A DNA stretch of 64,000 nt from Sphingopyxis sp. (GCF_016704835.1 NZ_JADIZJ010000001.1:1225001-1289000); one strand, 5' to 3'; shown: positions 16,068 to 24,693, counted from the first letter of the stretch. The notes: generated by a model not told the origin, from the letters alone. Made by a program: numbers and translations.

Positions 16068-16372
16068 TGTGATACCTTCGTGGGGGCGGCCCTTGTTATC
16101 GGTCGGCTGCCAAAGTTCAGGCAAGTTCAGCCCAATGACGATGCGGTAACGGAGACGGAGCGAAAGCCCGAGGCAGTGCTGCCGCAGCGTCCGATACGTT
16201 GAAGCAGATGTGCAGATTGTGGGAAAGGGTTTTTGGGGCCGCGGTGCGCGAAATAGGATCGGGCCGTCCCATCCGCCATTGGCCGAAGGTCCGCAGAGCG
16301 GTGCGGAGGCGATCGCACCACCGGTCGCGGCGGCTTAACTTTGTCGCCGGGGAGCGGCATGATGCCGCCACC
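16068..16372. other. Intergenic stretch without a recognisable gene
   Basis: About 305 nt between the divergent zinc-finger gene and the SRAP locus. Open frames here are antisense extensions of neighbouring genes. No clear terminator or consensus promoter was seen. Confidence 0.5.
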
Positions 16373-16972
16373 ATGTGCAACCACTTTCAGAATCCCCCCT
16401 AGGCGCCGCCGACGTGGCGGCAATATGTTGGGATCGATCCGCACGATTATGAGCCGCCCTTTTCTCAGACGCGGATCGATGTGTGGCCGCGCCGGATGGC
16501 GATGTCGCCCGCACGGTCGATGGCGTGCGTTGCAGGCGAGATGGGGTGGGCAGTGCGGCTCACGCTGGCCGGGCAAGCGGCCGGAGACGACGGCGACCAC
16601 ATATGTCACCAACGTCGGCAACCTGGCCAGCCCGTTCTGGGCCAATATGCTGAAACGCCCGGCGCAGCGGTGGCTGGTGCCGATCAGCCGCTTTGCCGAA
16701 CCCAGCCGGGGCCGGACGGCAAGGAGGCAAAAGATGAGCATTGGTTCCGCGTCGCGGACGGCGAGGTCGCGGGGCTGTGGCGCCGAACCGCGGTCGGCGA
16801 TGCCCATGCATTCCTGACCTGCGCCCCCTACCCGCCGGTCGAGCTGCTGCACCCCAAGGCGATGCCAGCGAACTTGGCCGAGGAGGATTATGCGACATGG
16901 CGGGGCGGCGAAGCCGACGCGGCGGGGATGCTGACGATGCCGTTTCCGTCGCAACTGATGGTGGTGGGGTAG
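16373..16972 (+). pseudogene. SRAP/YedK-type protein, several frameshifts
   Basis: SRAP proteins crosslink abasic sites in single-stranded DNA through Cys2. The locus starts MCNHFQNPP and then hits a stop at 16400-16402. Recognisable family segments follow in different frames: RQYVGIDPHDYEPPF, ARTVDGVR, RPETTATTYVTNVGNLASPF, MLKRPAQRWLVPISRFAEP, then EHWFRVADGEVAGLWRR and LTCAPYPPVELLHPKAMPAN. At least four frame changes are needed. Either the gene has decayed recently or this stretch contains indel errors; the intact residue runs favour a recent or technical cause. Confidence 0.7.
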
Positions 16973-17009
16973 CGGCGGGTTACCCGATGATAACCAAGGC
17001 CAGCTTATC

Positions 17010-17675
17010 ATGCCGCCCATGCCGAGTGAGATATTGGCCCTGATCGACAAACCGTTGCTGCTGGCACTTGTGCTGGCGGTCGGTGCGGCAATTGGCGTGG
17101 GGGCCGAGCGGATCGTCGAGGGGTGGAAGCGCGCCGAGCGGCGTGAGCGGTGGCAGAAGCGCGGCGGCAAGCGGCCATGGAGCGTCGGCAAGGCCAAGGC
17201 CGTGCCGGTGGCACCGCCGCCAAAGCCCGCCAGCCCGGTCGCGACCGCCGCCGAACAGCTCCGCGTCGTGATGGAAGCGGCGTTCACCGCTCGGCCCTTG
17301 TTCAATCAAGGCGAGCGGCGCTTGCTGACCGTGCTCGACAAGGCGCTGGCCGAGGAAAGCCCGGGCTGGCGCGCGATGGGGCAGGTGTCGCTCGGCGAGA
17401 TTTTGGCGACCCCCAACGAGGCGGCCTTCTTTGCGGTCAATTCGAAGCGCGTCGATTTGCTGATCGTCGACGCCGACTGCCGCCCGCTTCACGCGGTCGA
17501 GATGCAGGGCACGGGGCATCATCTGAGCAACAACACCGCCGCGCGCGACGCGGTGAAACGCGAGGCGCTGCGCCGCGCGGGTATCGGCTATGTCGAGGTG
17601 GTCAGCGGCGATACGCCCGCCGAGGTGCGGACGATGGTGCGCAAGCTGGTGGGGCGGGCTCCCGGGGTCGGATAA
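17010..17675 (+). CDS. Membrane-anchored DUF2726 domain protein
   Basis: A 221-residue protein with one N-terminal membrane helix (about residues 14-34), a basic Ala/Pro-rich linker, and a C-terminal DUF2726 domain. The domain contains RPLFNQGERRLLTVLDKAL, NSKRVDLLIVDADCRPLHAV and EMQGTGHH. The Asp and Glu of VDLLIVD...AVEMQG resemble the nuclease core of PD-(D/E)XK folds, but activity is unproven. ATG at 17010 is used; ATG at 17022 is an alternative. Confidence 0.8.
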   Translation: MPPMPSEILALIDKPLLLALVLAVGAAIGVGAERIVEGWKRAERRERWQKRGGKRPWSVGKAKAVPVAPPPKPASPVATAAEQLRVVMEAAFTARPLFNQGERRLLTVLDKALAEESPGWRAMGQVSLGEILATPNEAAFFAVNSKRVDLLIVDADCRPLHAVEMQGTGHHLSNNTAARDAVKREALRRAGIGYVEVVSGDTPAEVRTMVRKLVGRAPGVG

Positions 17676-17846
17676 TCTGCCGCTTCAATGCGGCAGCGAC
17701 GCTTTGTCTGCCACGATGGTCCGCACCTTGGCGGGTTCCAAGCATTGGCTCCTTTGACGACTGGACGACATTCCGCCGCAGGTCTGGTAAAAGCCCCTAT
17801 CGGGCCGTCGGCATCGGTCGCGCGAAAATCGTGGGGGCAAGGCGAG

Positions 17847-18086
17847 ATGATGGAGTGTTTCGGGGCACTGGTGGGCTGGGATCATCATGATGCGGGTGAT
17901 CGCATCATGCTCCGGCTCGAAAGCGTGCAGTCTTCGGAAGCGGCAAAGAATCACGACCCCGACTTGTTCCGGTTCCTGATGACCAAGCAGCAGGCGGCGA
18001 TCCTGGGCAATTATCTGGTTCGCATTTCCGGCCAGTCGCCGGTCGTTCCCAAAAAGCGGGGCTGGTTTCGTCGTCGCTTCAGCTGA
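17847..18086 (+). CDS. Hypothetical protein, basic C-terminus
   Basis: A 79-residue protein starting MMECFGALVGWDHHDAGDRI and ending VPKKRGWFRRRFS. AAGG shortly upstream of ATG 17847 supports this start over the longer frame from 17688. It has no signal peptide or membrane helix. The tail of Lys and Arg could bind a membrane or nucleic acid. No family recognised. Confidence 0.55.
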   Translation: MMECFGALVGWDHHDAGDRIMLRLESVQSSEAAKNHDPDLFRFLMTKQQAAILGNYLVRISGQSPVVPKKRGWFRRRFS

Positions 18087-18097
18087 GATTTCATTAT

Positions 18098-18127
18098 CGT
18101 CACCCCGGGCTTGATCCGGAGTCCACG
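18098..18127. repeat. Half copy of hairpin repeat family B
   Basis: CGTCACCCCGGGCTTGATCC and the following bases match one arm of the element at 35169-35242. No partner arm follows. It lies 12 nt after the hypothetical gene stop and before convergent thiC. Confidence 0.5.
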
Positions 18128-18282
18128 ACTTCAGCGCTTTGCAAGTCTTCGCTCATGCGGCCCCCTGCTTATTTCAGCATCTGCCGATCGGCCCGACGGG
18201 TCAACCGGGTAGCGGTAAATGATGGCAGCACAGGGCCGATTTAACCCTGCCGGGGAAATAAGTGTTATCCGCCGAATCGCGC

Positions 18283-20175
18283 TCAATCGTGTTCGCGCCC
18301 GCCGGAACCCAGATAAAGTTCGCGGCCCGATTCTTCATAGACTTCGCTCATCTGCGCCATGCCCTTCTCCGCCTCTTCGACCGCAATGAAACCTTCGGTT
18401 TCCTGATTTTGCAAGCGGGCGAACTCCCGCACTTCCTGGCTGATCTTCATCGAGCAGAATTTCGGGCCGCACATGCTGCAGAAATGCGCGGTCTTGGCGC
18501 CTTCCGCCGGCAACGTCTGGTCGTGATATTGCTCCGCCGTGTCGGGGTCGAGCGACAGGTTGAACTGGTCGCGCCAGCGGAATTCGAAGCGCGCTTTCGA
18601 TAGCGCGTCGTCGCGGACCTGCGCAGCGGGGTGGCCCTTGGCGAGGTCGGCGGCGTGGGCGGCCAGTTTGTAGGTGATGACGCCGACCTTCACATCGTCG
18701 CGGTCGGGCAGGCCGAGATGCTCCTTGGGCGTGACGTAGCAAAGCATCGCGGTGCCGTACCAGCCGATCTGCGCGGCGCCGATGCCGCTGGTGATATGGT
18801 CGTAACCCGGCGCGATGTCGGTGGTGAGCGGCCCGAGCGTGTAGAAGGGCGCCTCGCCGCACGCCTCCAGCTGCTTTTCCATATTCTCCTTGATCTTGTG
18901 CATTGGGACGTGGCCCGGACCCTCGATCATCACCTGTACGTCGTGCGCCCAGGCGCGCTTGGTAAGTTCGCCCAGCGTGTAGAGCTCGGCAAACTGCGCC
19001 TCATCGTTCGCGTCGTAGATGCTGCCGGGGCGCAGGCCATCGCCCAGCGAATAGGCGACGTCATAGGCCTTCATGATCTCGGTAATCTCGTCGAAGCGTT
19101 CGTAGAGGAAGCTTTCCTTGTGATGCGCGAGGCACCATTTCGCCATGATGCTGCCGCCGCGCGACACGATGCCGGTCATGCGCTTTGCGGCGAGGGGGAC
19201 GTAGGGCAGGCGGACGCCGGCGTGGATGGTGAAATAGTCGACGCCCTGTTCGGCCTGTTCGATCAGCGTGTCGGCGAAGATTTCCCAGGTCAGATCCTCG
19301 GCGACGCCGCCGACCTTTTCGAGCGCCTGATAGATGGGGACGGTGCCGATCGGTACCGGTGAGTTGCGGATGATCCATTCGCGCGTGTCGTGGATGTTGC
19401 GCCCGGTCGACAAGTCCATGACGGTGTCGGCGCCCCAGCGGATCGACCAGACCATCTTGTCGACCTCGGCCGCGACGTCGCTGGCGACCGCGCTGTTGCC
19501 GATATTGGCGTTGATCTTGACGAGGAAGTTGCGGCCGATCGCCATCGGCTCGGATTCGGGGTGGTTGATGTTGTTGGGGATGATCGCGCGGCCGCGCGCC
19601 ACCTCGTCGCGGACGAATTCCGGGGTGACATAATCGGGGATGCTGGCGCCGAAGCTTTCGCCGTCGCGCTTATATTCGGCGAGGCGCGCGCGGCCTAGAT
19701 TTTCGCGCTCGGCGACATATTCCATCTCGGGCGTGATAATGCCGCGGCGGGCATAGTGCATCTGGCTGACGTTCTGCCCGGGCTTGGCGCGGAGCACCTG
19801 GCGGCGGACGTTGGGGAAGGCGGGGACGCCGCCCGAGCGATCCGGGCCGAGCTGGCCGTTATCCTCGGGCTTCACCTCGCGCTGGGCGACTTCCTCGACA
19901 TCGCCGCGGCCGCGGATCCACTCAGCGCGGATCTCGGGGAGGCCGGCGTTGATGTCGATGGTGGCATTGGCGTCGGTGTAGGGGCCGCTGGTGTCATAGA
20001 CGCGGACGGGGGGCTCGCCCGACGAGGGCTCGAGCATGATCTCGCGCATCGCGACGCGGATGCCGCTGCCGGTCTGGGTCGCGACATGGATCTTGCGGCT
20101 GCCGCGGATCGGGCCGGTAGTGACACCGATGGGCTGGGCTTGCGCTTTGTCGAGGCGGGAATCGATGTCGGCCAT
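18283..20175 (-). CDS. thiC: Phosphomethylpyrimidine synthase ThiC
   Basis: ThiC is a radical-SAM enzyme that converts 5-aminoimidazole ribotide to HMP-P, the pyrimidine of thiamine. The 630-residue product shows MHYARRGIITPEMEYVA, NFLVKINANIGNSAV, EQGVDYFTIHAGV and the C-terminal iron-sulfur cysteines in CSMCGPKFCSM (CxxCxxxxC). ATG at 20175 (MADIDSRLDK) is preceded by GGAG. A TPP riboswitch lies directly upstream, so it is feedback-controlled by thiamine pyrophosphate. No other thiamine genes are adjacent. Confidence 0.97.
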   Translation of the reverse strand: MADIDSRLDKAQAQPIGVTTGPIRGSRKIHVATQTGSGIRVAMREIMLEPSSGEPPVRVYDTSGPYTDANATIDINAGLPEIRAEWIRGRGDVEEVAQREVKPEDNGQLGPDRSGGVPAFPNVRRQVLRAKPGQNVSQMHYARRGIITPEMEYVAERENLGRARLAEYKRDGESFGASIPDYVTPEFVRDEVARGRAIIPNNINHPESEPMAIGRNFLVKINANIGNSAVASDVAAEVDKMVWSIRWGADTVMDLSTGRNIHDTREWIIRNSPVPIGTVPIYQALEKVGGVAEDLTWEIFADTLIEQAEQGVDYFTIHAGVRLPYVPLAAKRMTGIVSRGGSIMAKWCLAHHKESFLYERFDEITEIMKAYDVAYSLGDGLRPGSIYDANDEAQFAELYTLGELTKRAWAHDVQVMIEGPGHVPMHKIKENMEKQLEACGEAPFYTLGPLTTDIAPGYDHITSGIGAAQIGWYGTAMLCYVTPKEHLGLPDRDDVKVGVITYKLAAHAADLAKGHPAAQVRDDALSKARFEFRWRDQFNLSLDPDTAEQYHDQTLPAEGAKTAHFCSMCGPKFCSMKISQEVREFARLQNQETEGFIAVEEAEKGMAQMSEVYEESGRELYLGSGGREHD

Positions 20176-20230
20176 ATGTTGTCGCTCCAAAATGTCGGAG
20201 CGAAAGACGGTTTTCCGGTGCGGAACGCCG

Positions 20231-20326
20231 ACCCTCCCTCCGCCGGTATTATCCGGATCAGGTTCAACGGGTCGCGGTCTATTCCGCTCTCAACCTGCGT
20301 TTGCGCGGCAGGCTCCCCGGGGATGG
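20231..20326 (-). promoter_or_regulatory. TPP riboswitch (THI element) of thiC
   Basis: On the minus strand the order GGGGAGCC, GGTTGAGAG, GACCC, then GAACCTGATCCGGATAATAC and CGGCGGAGGGA matches the conserved TPP aptamer. It ends about 55 nt before the thiC start. Binding of thiamine pyrophosphate should lower thiC expression, either at translation start or by early termination. Which of the two is not clear from the sequence. Confidence 0.92.
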
Positions 20327-20459
20327 CAGAGGTGTAGCGGGCCGTAGCGTCGCTGTCCATCGTAAGCGCCGCGGCCTGGCGGCGCTGGCGCGGTGTACCG
20401 GTGTGATCATGGACATTATTTCTGTGCGGATCAGCGATTAGGATCGCCTTTTCAGTCAG

Positions 20460-20681
20460 ATGCGAAAGCCAAGCATCATGCGATCCGTGAACTGGCGAGC
20501 CGGGTGGGGCAATCGCTCGCAGTCGTGCTGGCCTGCTGGCTGTGGCCGTCAGCAGCGCAGGCGCAGAAATATGTCTGCAACGGTCCCGGGCCGCGAGCAG
20601 CTGCTGGGAATGTCGCCGGGCGGTCCGGGCGAGGCGCCCATGCCCGTCGGTGTGCGCGACGACGGAGGCGCCGCTCGCTAG
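20460..20681 (+). pseudogene. Possible small secreted protein gene, frame-broken
   Basis: One frame gives a signal-peptide-like VVLACWLWPSAAQAQKYVC ending NGPGP. The adjacent +1 frame continues with REQLLGMSPGGPGEAPMPVG and stops at 20681. A single base change near 20590-20600 would join them into a short secreted protein. The start upstream is unclear because the hydrophobic segment and the likely ATGs are in different frames. It could be a decayed gene or chance. Confidence 0.3.
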
Positions 20682-21364
20682 TCGAGAAAGGGTCCGCGCG
20701 CACGGCGGCGGGCGGTGCTGGCGGAAACGCCGGCGAGGGTGCGGAAGTCGCGCGCCATATGCGCCTGGTCGGCAAAGCCGCGATCGGCGGCGTGGTCCGC
20801 AAGGGTGGATTCGCCGGGCAGCGTTGCGAACGCGCCCTGAAAACGCAGCAGGCGGAGGTACTGGCGCGGCGCCATGCCGACGTGGCTGGCGAACCAGCGT
20901 TGCTGCGCGCGCGGGTTCATCCCGGTCGCCTCGCCCATCGCGGCGACGCTGGTGGCAGCGACGATCGCGCGGCCGATGGCGGCGAGTTCGGGCGTGGCCG
21001 CCAGCCGTGTTTGGATGCCGGCAAAATCGGGGGATGGGATCGCCTGCCAGCGTCCGTGGAGCGCGGCGAGCGGGATGTCGCCGATCAGCTTCCACGCCCA
21101 TGGCCACAGCCGTAGCGCCTCGAATGCGGCGTCGCCGCTAATTTCGAACGGCTGCGGGCGGTCGACGAGCCCGACGACGAAGCTGGCGGACTGTGCGCAG
21201 CCCCAGCGCGAGCGGCCGCGGGTGCGGCGGATGACTTCGATGCAACCATCGGGGGTTGCCTGTTGCGGCAGCCATTCGTCGGCTGCGCCGTCCGCTGCGA
21301 GCGTCCAGCGCGCTTTGACAAGCCCGGCGAGCGGCGGTGGCAGTGGGGTCTCGCGATAATCCAT
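20678..21364 (-). CDS. AraC-family transcriptional regulator
   Basis: A 228-residue regulator. The N-terminal part (MDYRETPLPPPLAGLVKARW, DGCIEVIRR, GLVDRP) resembles the DUF6597 or AraC-like ligand domain. The C-terminal 100 residues form the double helix-turn-helix, with GMNPRAQQRWFASHVGMAP, then QYLRLLRFQGAFATL and GFADQAHMARDFRTLAGVS. It ends at the convergent TAG of the previous locus. ATG at 21364 is preferred. The neighbouring divergent DUF6265 gene may be its target. Confidence 0.88.
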   Translation of the reverse strand: MDYRETPLPPPLAGLVKARWTLAADGAADEWLPQQATPDGCIEVIRRTRGRSRWGCAQSASFVVGLVDRPQPFEISGDAAFEALRLWPWAWKLIGDIPLAALHGRWQAIPSPDFAGIQTRLAATPELAAIGRAIVAATSVAAMGEATGMNPRAQQRWFASHVGMAPRQYLRLLRFQGAFATLPGESTLADHAADRGFADQAHMARDFRTLAGVSASTARRRARGPFLD

Positions 21365-21446
21365 TGCGGCGGTTAGACGATGATTGTCGTGTCGGTTCAA
21401 GCCAGCATGCCGCGATGCTGGCAGGCGGGGGCGACAGGAGGCAGTT

Positions 21447-21890
21447 ATGAAAATAATTTTGGCGATGACGGCTGCGGCGGTGCTGGCGGCGGCGAGTCCG
21501 GCGGCGACCGTCGACGATCTGGCTTGGCTCGCGGGGCAATGGAGCCGCGAGGAGGTTGAGCGCTGGACCGAGGAAAGCTGGACCCTGCCGCGCGGCGGGG
21601 TGATGTTGGGGCATAGCCGGTCGGGGCGCGGCGACAGCTTGCGCGAGTTCGAGTTTCTGCGGATCGCGGCGGGTGCCGATGGCGTCCCGGCCTATATCGC
21701 GCAACCCGGCGGGGGCGCAGCGGTAGCGTTCCGGCTGGTGCAGCGCGGTGGTACGAGCGCGACGTTCGAAAACGCCGCGCATGATTACCCGCAGCGCATC
21801 ATTTATGTCCGCGACGGCGACGCGATGACCGCGACGGTGTCGCTGATCGACGGGTCAAAGCCGATGCGCTGGACCTTTCACCGCCGCTGA
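21447..21890 (+). CDS. DUF6265 family secreted protein
   Basis: A 147-residue protein with signal peptide MKIILAMTAAAVLAAASPAA and an AGGAGG ribosome site. The mature part contains LAWLAGQWSREEVERWTEES, GGVMLGHSRSGRGDSLREFE and FENAAHDYPQRIIYVRDGD, a pattern I know from DUF6265 (lipocalin-like) proteins. The function is unknown. It ends with TGA shortly before the operator array of the next gene. Confidence 0.85.
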   Translation: MKIILAMTAAAVLAAASPAATVDDLAWLAGQWSREEVERWTEESWTLPRGGVMLGHSRSGRGDSLREFEFLRIAAGADGVPAYIAQPGGGAAVAFRLVQRGGTSATFENAAHDYPQRIIYVRDGDAMTATVSLIDGSKPMRWTFHRR

Positions 21891-21921
21891 TGGCCGTCAT
21901 CAACGAACGCGACGCGCCGAC

Positions 21922-21988
21922 TTTCCAAGATGGAAAATTATCACTTGCCAAAGTGGAAAGCGCGACCTATGACTTTCCATATTGGAAA
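21922..21988 (+). promoter_or_regulatory. Promoter with three palindromic operators
   Basis: Three related palindromes of the form TTTCCA-N3-TGGAAA lie at 21922-21936 (exact), 21945-21959 (one change, TTGCCA left arm) and 21974-21988 (exact). A -35-like TTGCCA at 21945-21950 and a -10-like TATGAC at 21968-21973 are 17 nt apart. The second operator therefore overlaps the -35 and the third lies just after the -10, a clear repression geometry. The likely repressor is the winged-helix protein at 22456. The link is inferred. Confidence 0.65.
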
Positions 21989-22003
21989 GCATGGAGACAA
22001 GTG

Positions 22004-22453
22004 ATGGACCCGATCGAAGCCCAGGCGGCGCTCGACAGCATGGCCGCGGCTCAGCGTGAATTCGCGGCGAGCGGCCCGAAATATCCACTGTGGCGGCATG
22101 TCGCCTTTGCCGCCGTAATCGGCGCTATCGTGCTCAGCCAGGGGTTCGGGCCGCCGCTTCAGATCCTGTTGTTCGTTCTTGCCATGGCGGCGGTTGCCTG
22201 GCTCGTTGTCGACGACCGACAGCGTTACGGGGTGTTCGTCAGCGGGTATCGCAAGGGGCGGACGCTGGGCGTGACATTGGCGTTGGTGGCGCTCGTGCTT
22301 GGAGCCATGAGCGCCGAAATCCATGCGCGGGTCAACGACCTATCGCTTGCGGTGAAATGGGGGATTGCGGCTGGCGCCTTTGTTGTCGCGCTTGCCGCCA
22401 GCCTGCTCTGGACGCGCATCTATGACCGCGAATTGCAGGACGGGGCGGCGTGA
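22004..22453 (+). CDS. Membrane protein of unknown function in regulator operon
   Basis: A 149-residue protein starting MDPIEAQAALDSMAAAQREF with about four membrane helices (about 28-45, 47-65, 85-105, 117-137). GGAG at 21993-21996 supports ATG at 22004 over the longer frame to 21890, which would run back through the operators. Its stop overlaps or abuts the regulator gene, so they form a two-gene operon. Membrane protein plus winged-helix regulator pairs of this style are common in proteobacteria; the role is unknown. Confidence 0.7.
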   Translation: MDPIEAQAALDSMAAAQREFAASGPKYPLWRHVAFAAVIGAIVLSQGFGPPLQILLFVLAMAAVAWLVVDDRQRYGVFVSGYRKGRTLGVTLALVALVLGAMSAEIHARVNDLSLAVKWGIAAGAFVVALAASLLWTRIYDRELQDGAA

Positions 22454-22455
22454 CG

Positions 22456-22755
22456 ATGGACGGCATCGACATGCTGCTCCATGCGCCGGCGCGGCTCCAG
22501 ATCGCGGCTCTGCTCGCCAAGGTGACCGAGATGGAATTCGCCAAGCTGCGCGAGCTGTTAAAGGTCAGCGACTCGGTGCTGTCAAAGCATCTCTCGGCGC
22601 TGTCCGACGCCGGTTATGTTGCGCTGCGCAAGGCCGCCGAAGGCGGGCGGCAGCGCACCTGGGCGTCGTTGACGCGGGCCGGGATCCGCGCGCTTGATCG
22701 CCATGTTGCGGCGCTGCGCGCAATTGTTGCCCATCTGCCCGCTGCGGCCGAATAG
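22456..22755 (+). CDS. Winged-helix transcriptional regulator (HTH_34 / ArsR-like)
   Basis: A 99-residue protein starting MDGIDMLLHAPARLQIAALL. It has the recognition-helix region KLRELLKVSDSVLSKHLSAL and the wing GYVALRKAAEGGRQRTWASL. This fits small winged-helix regulators of the HTH_34 type. A GTG at 22450 overlapping the previous gene could also be used. It is probably the repressor acting on the three operators at 21922-21988, controlling its own operon. Confidence 0.85.
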   Translation: MDGIDMLLHAPARLQIAALLAKVTEMEFAKLRELLKVSDSVLSKHLSALSDAGYVALRKAAEGGRQRTWASLTRAGIRALDRHVAALRAIVAHLPAAAE

Positions 22756-22770
22756 GCGCGCTGACCCAGG

Positions 22771-23226
22771 TCAGCCCGTCCGGCGCGCCAGCCACACCCC
22801 TGCGACCATCAGCGCTATACCCGCGAACCGCCTGGCATCGACCGGAAAACGCAGCGATCCGAACAGCGCGAAATGGTCGATCACCGCGGCGCTGATCAGC
22901 TGGCCGACGAGGACGAAAAAGATCGCATTACCGACCCCGAATTTGGGCGCGATGAAGGTCACCGCGATAACGTAGAAGGCGACGAACAGCCCGCCAAAGT
23001 AGAATTGGACGGGGATGTCGGCGGTGAAACGGATCTGGCCGAGCGACCCGGTGATCAGCGCGCCGCCGGCGGCGATGAGGAAGGCGAGCCCAAACAGGAT
23101 CATCGAGGCCGCCATCGGGCTGCCGAGGCGCGCACCGAGACCGCCGTTGAGCGCCGCGAGAATCGGGATGCCGACCCCGGTCAGCAGCATGATCGCGGCA
23201 AAGGCGGGGGCGTTGTTGGCGGTCAT
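22771..23226 (-). CDS. YdcZ-type DMT transporter (DUF606)
   Basis: A 151-residue membrane protein with five hydrophobic segments, as in the YdcZ half-size branch of the drug/metabolite transporter superfamily. Conserved parts are ILAALNGGLGARLGSPMAA, FYFGGLFVAFYVIAVTFIAP and VGNAIFFVLVGQLISAAVID. ATG at 23226 overlaps the tautomerase stop (ATGA), so they are translated together. It is the last gene of a four-gene operon and could export a product of the enzymes upstream. Confidence 0.88.
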   Translation of the reverse strand: MTANNAPAFAAIMLLTGVGIPILAALNGGLGARLGSPMAASMILFGLAFLIAAGGALITGSLGQIRFTADIPVQFYFGGLFVAFYVIAVTFIAPKFGVGNAIFFVLVGQLISAAVIDHFALFGSLRFPVDARRFAGIALMVAGVWLARRTG

Positions 23227-23444
23227 CGGGGCGGCTCTTTCGCGGATTGCGCGGCACGATAGTCGAGCACGGGCAGCCCGCCGATGCCCCAATTGCCCAG
23301 ATCGACCTCGTCGATCGTCACCACCGTGGTCGCGGGATTCTTGCCGAGAATGCGCTGAAGCAATTCGGTAACGCCGCCGATCAGCTCGGCCTTTTGCTCG
23401 GGCGTCGCGCCTTCGCGGGTAATCTTGATGTTCACATAGGGCAT
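23223..23444 (-). CDS. 4-oxalocrotonate tautomerase-family enzyme
   Basis: A 73-residue protein starting MPYVNIKITREGATPEQKAE. After Met removal the N-terminal proline becomes the catalytic base of the tautomerase superfamily. The rest (VTELLQRILGKNPATTVVTI, DEVDLGNWGIGG) is typical of family members of this size. The natural substrate is unknown. It lies 11 nt after the GST gene and overlaps the transporter gene, in the LysR-linked operon. Confidence 0.9.
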   Translation of the reverse strand: MPYVNIKITREGATPEQKAELIGGVTELLQRILGKNPATTVVTIDEVDLGNWGIGGLPVLDYRAAQSAKEPPR

Positions 23445-23455
23445 CGGTCGGCTCC

Positions 23456-24064
23456 TCAGTTGGCGGTCTGCGCGGGCCAGCCCGGCATCGCGGGAAAGCC
23501 CGGCAGCGCGGCGATCCGGTCCGTCCATTCGCCGATTGCCGGCCAGCGGGCAAGGTCGATGTCCGCCTCGCCCGCGAGCGCCAGATAGGGGCTTGCGGCG
23601 AGGTCGGCGATGGTCAGCCGGTCGCCGACGAGCCAGCGATGCTGCGCCAGATGCGCCTCGATCACCGGCAGGAAGCGCGCGGCGACGGCCTGCGCCTGAT
23701 CCTGGGCGATCGTCGCGCCAAACTGGCGCGCGAGGCGGAGCGCGGCGGGGCCGTTCGCGATTTCGTTGGCGGCGTGCGACAGCCAGAGCGCGATCTCACC
23801 GCGTTCCTCGGGGGTGCGGCCGCCCCAGTCGCCGGGGCGGTGGCGCGCGGCGAGATAGGTCAGGATCGCCTGACTGTCGCGCAGCGTGAGGTCGCCTTCG
23901 ACATAGACGGGGATCTGGCGCATCGGGGTAAGCGCAGCGAAAGCGTCGGATTGGCGCGCGGCTGCGTCGGTCGGCCGTTCGTCCCAGGACAGGTCGAGGA
24001 AGGCGAGCGCCATGCGGACCTTGTGGGCGTTACCCGACAGCGGGGTGGCGAAGAGTTGAATCAT
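23456..24064 (-). CDS. Glutathione S-transferase family protein
   Basis: A 202-residue cytosolic GST. The N-terminal thioredoxin-like domain has MIQLFATPLSGNAHKVRMAL, LTPMRQIPVYVEGD with the cis-Pro, and LRDSQAILTYLA, which binds glutathione. The helical C-terminal domain has WLVGDRLTIADLAASPYLAL. ATG at 24064 is chosen over 24202 because it starts at the thioredoxin fold. It lies 2 nt after the upstream gene, in a co-transcribed set. Confidence 0.93.
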   Translation of the reverse strand: MIQLFATPLSGNAHKVRMALAFLDLSWDERPTDAAARQSDAFAALTPMRQIPVYVEGDLTLRDSQAILTYLAARHRPGDWGGRTPEERGEIALWLSHAANEIANGPAALRLARQFGATIAQDQAQAVAARFLPVIEAHLAQHRWLVGDRLTIADLAASPYLALAGEADIDLARWPAIGEWTDRIAALPGFPAMPGWPAQTAN

Positions 24065-24066
24065 CG

Positions 24067-24693
24067 TCAGTCTCCGGAAAGCTGGGCATGGAGCACGGCG
24101 TTTTCGGCGCGCAGCTGGTTGAGCTCGGCCGCCATCGGCTGGATCGCGGCGGAAATTTCGGCCTCGGTAAAGCGCGGCGTGATGTGCTGCGAACAATTCC
24201 ATTCCCAGCCGATCACGTCGATCAGGAAGGCGCGTTCGGGGACCGCGCGATACCCTTCGGGCATTAGCGACGTCACCAGCGCGGGATCGTCGGCGAGCTC
24301 GATGCTGCGGGCGTGGCCGACAAGCTTCAGTCGGTCCTTGTTCGGATAGTCCATCAGGAACAGCGAGACGCGGTCGTTGCCCGCGAGGTTCGCGGTGCTG
24401 ATATATTGCTTGTTGCCGCGAAAGTCGGCGAAGCCGATGCGGTTGCCCTCGATATGAAGCAGGAAGCCCGCGGGGCCGCCGCGGTGCTGCATATAGGGCC
24501 AGCCGTCGCCGTTGACGCTCGCCATGTAAAAGCTGTCGCGGAGCGCGATAAAGGCGAGCTCCTTGGCGGTCAGGTAGTCGGGGGTGCCGTCGGCGCCGGC
24601 GTCGAGTTTGAGATAGGAAGCACGCGACCCGTGCTGTTCCTGAAGCGCTTTGACCGCGTCGTCGAAAAGTGTGTGGCGATAATGTTGTGCCAT
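24067..24693 (-). CDS. Pyridoxamine 5'-phosphate oxidase-like FMN-binding protein
   Basis: A 208-residue protein with a split-barrel PNPOx-like core: LTAKELAFIALRDSFYMASV, GWPYMQHRGGPAGFLLHIEG, FADFRGNKQYISTANLAGN and LFLMDYPNKDRLKLVGHA. The C-terminal helix is probably a coiled coil (AAELNQLRAENAVLHAQL). Members of this group bind FMN or F420 and reduce or oxidise small molecules. It heads the operon with the GST, tautomerase and transporter and is divergent from a LysR gene. Confidence 0.88.
   Translation of the reverse strand: MAQHYRHTLFDDAVKALQEQHGSRASYLKLDAGADGTPDYLTAKELAFIALRDSFYMASVNGDGWPYMQHRGGPAGFLLHIEGNRIGFADFRGNKQYISTANLAGNDRVSLFLMDYPNKDRLKLVGHARSIELADDPALVTSLMPEGYRAVPERAFLIDVIGWEWNCSQHITPRFTEAEISAAIQPMAAELNQLRAENAVLHAQLSGD

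Noticed and set aside
16127..17305. 392-residue minus-strand open frame
   Set aside because: It crosses the broken SRAP locus and the DUF2726 gene on the opposite strand and shows no recognisable domain.
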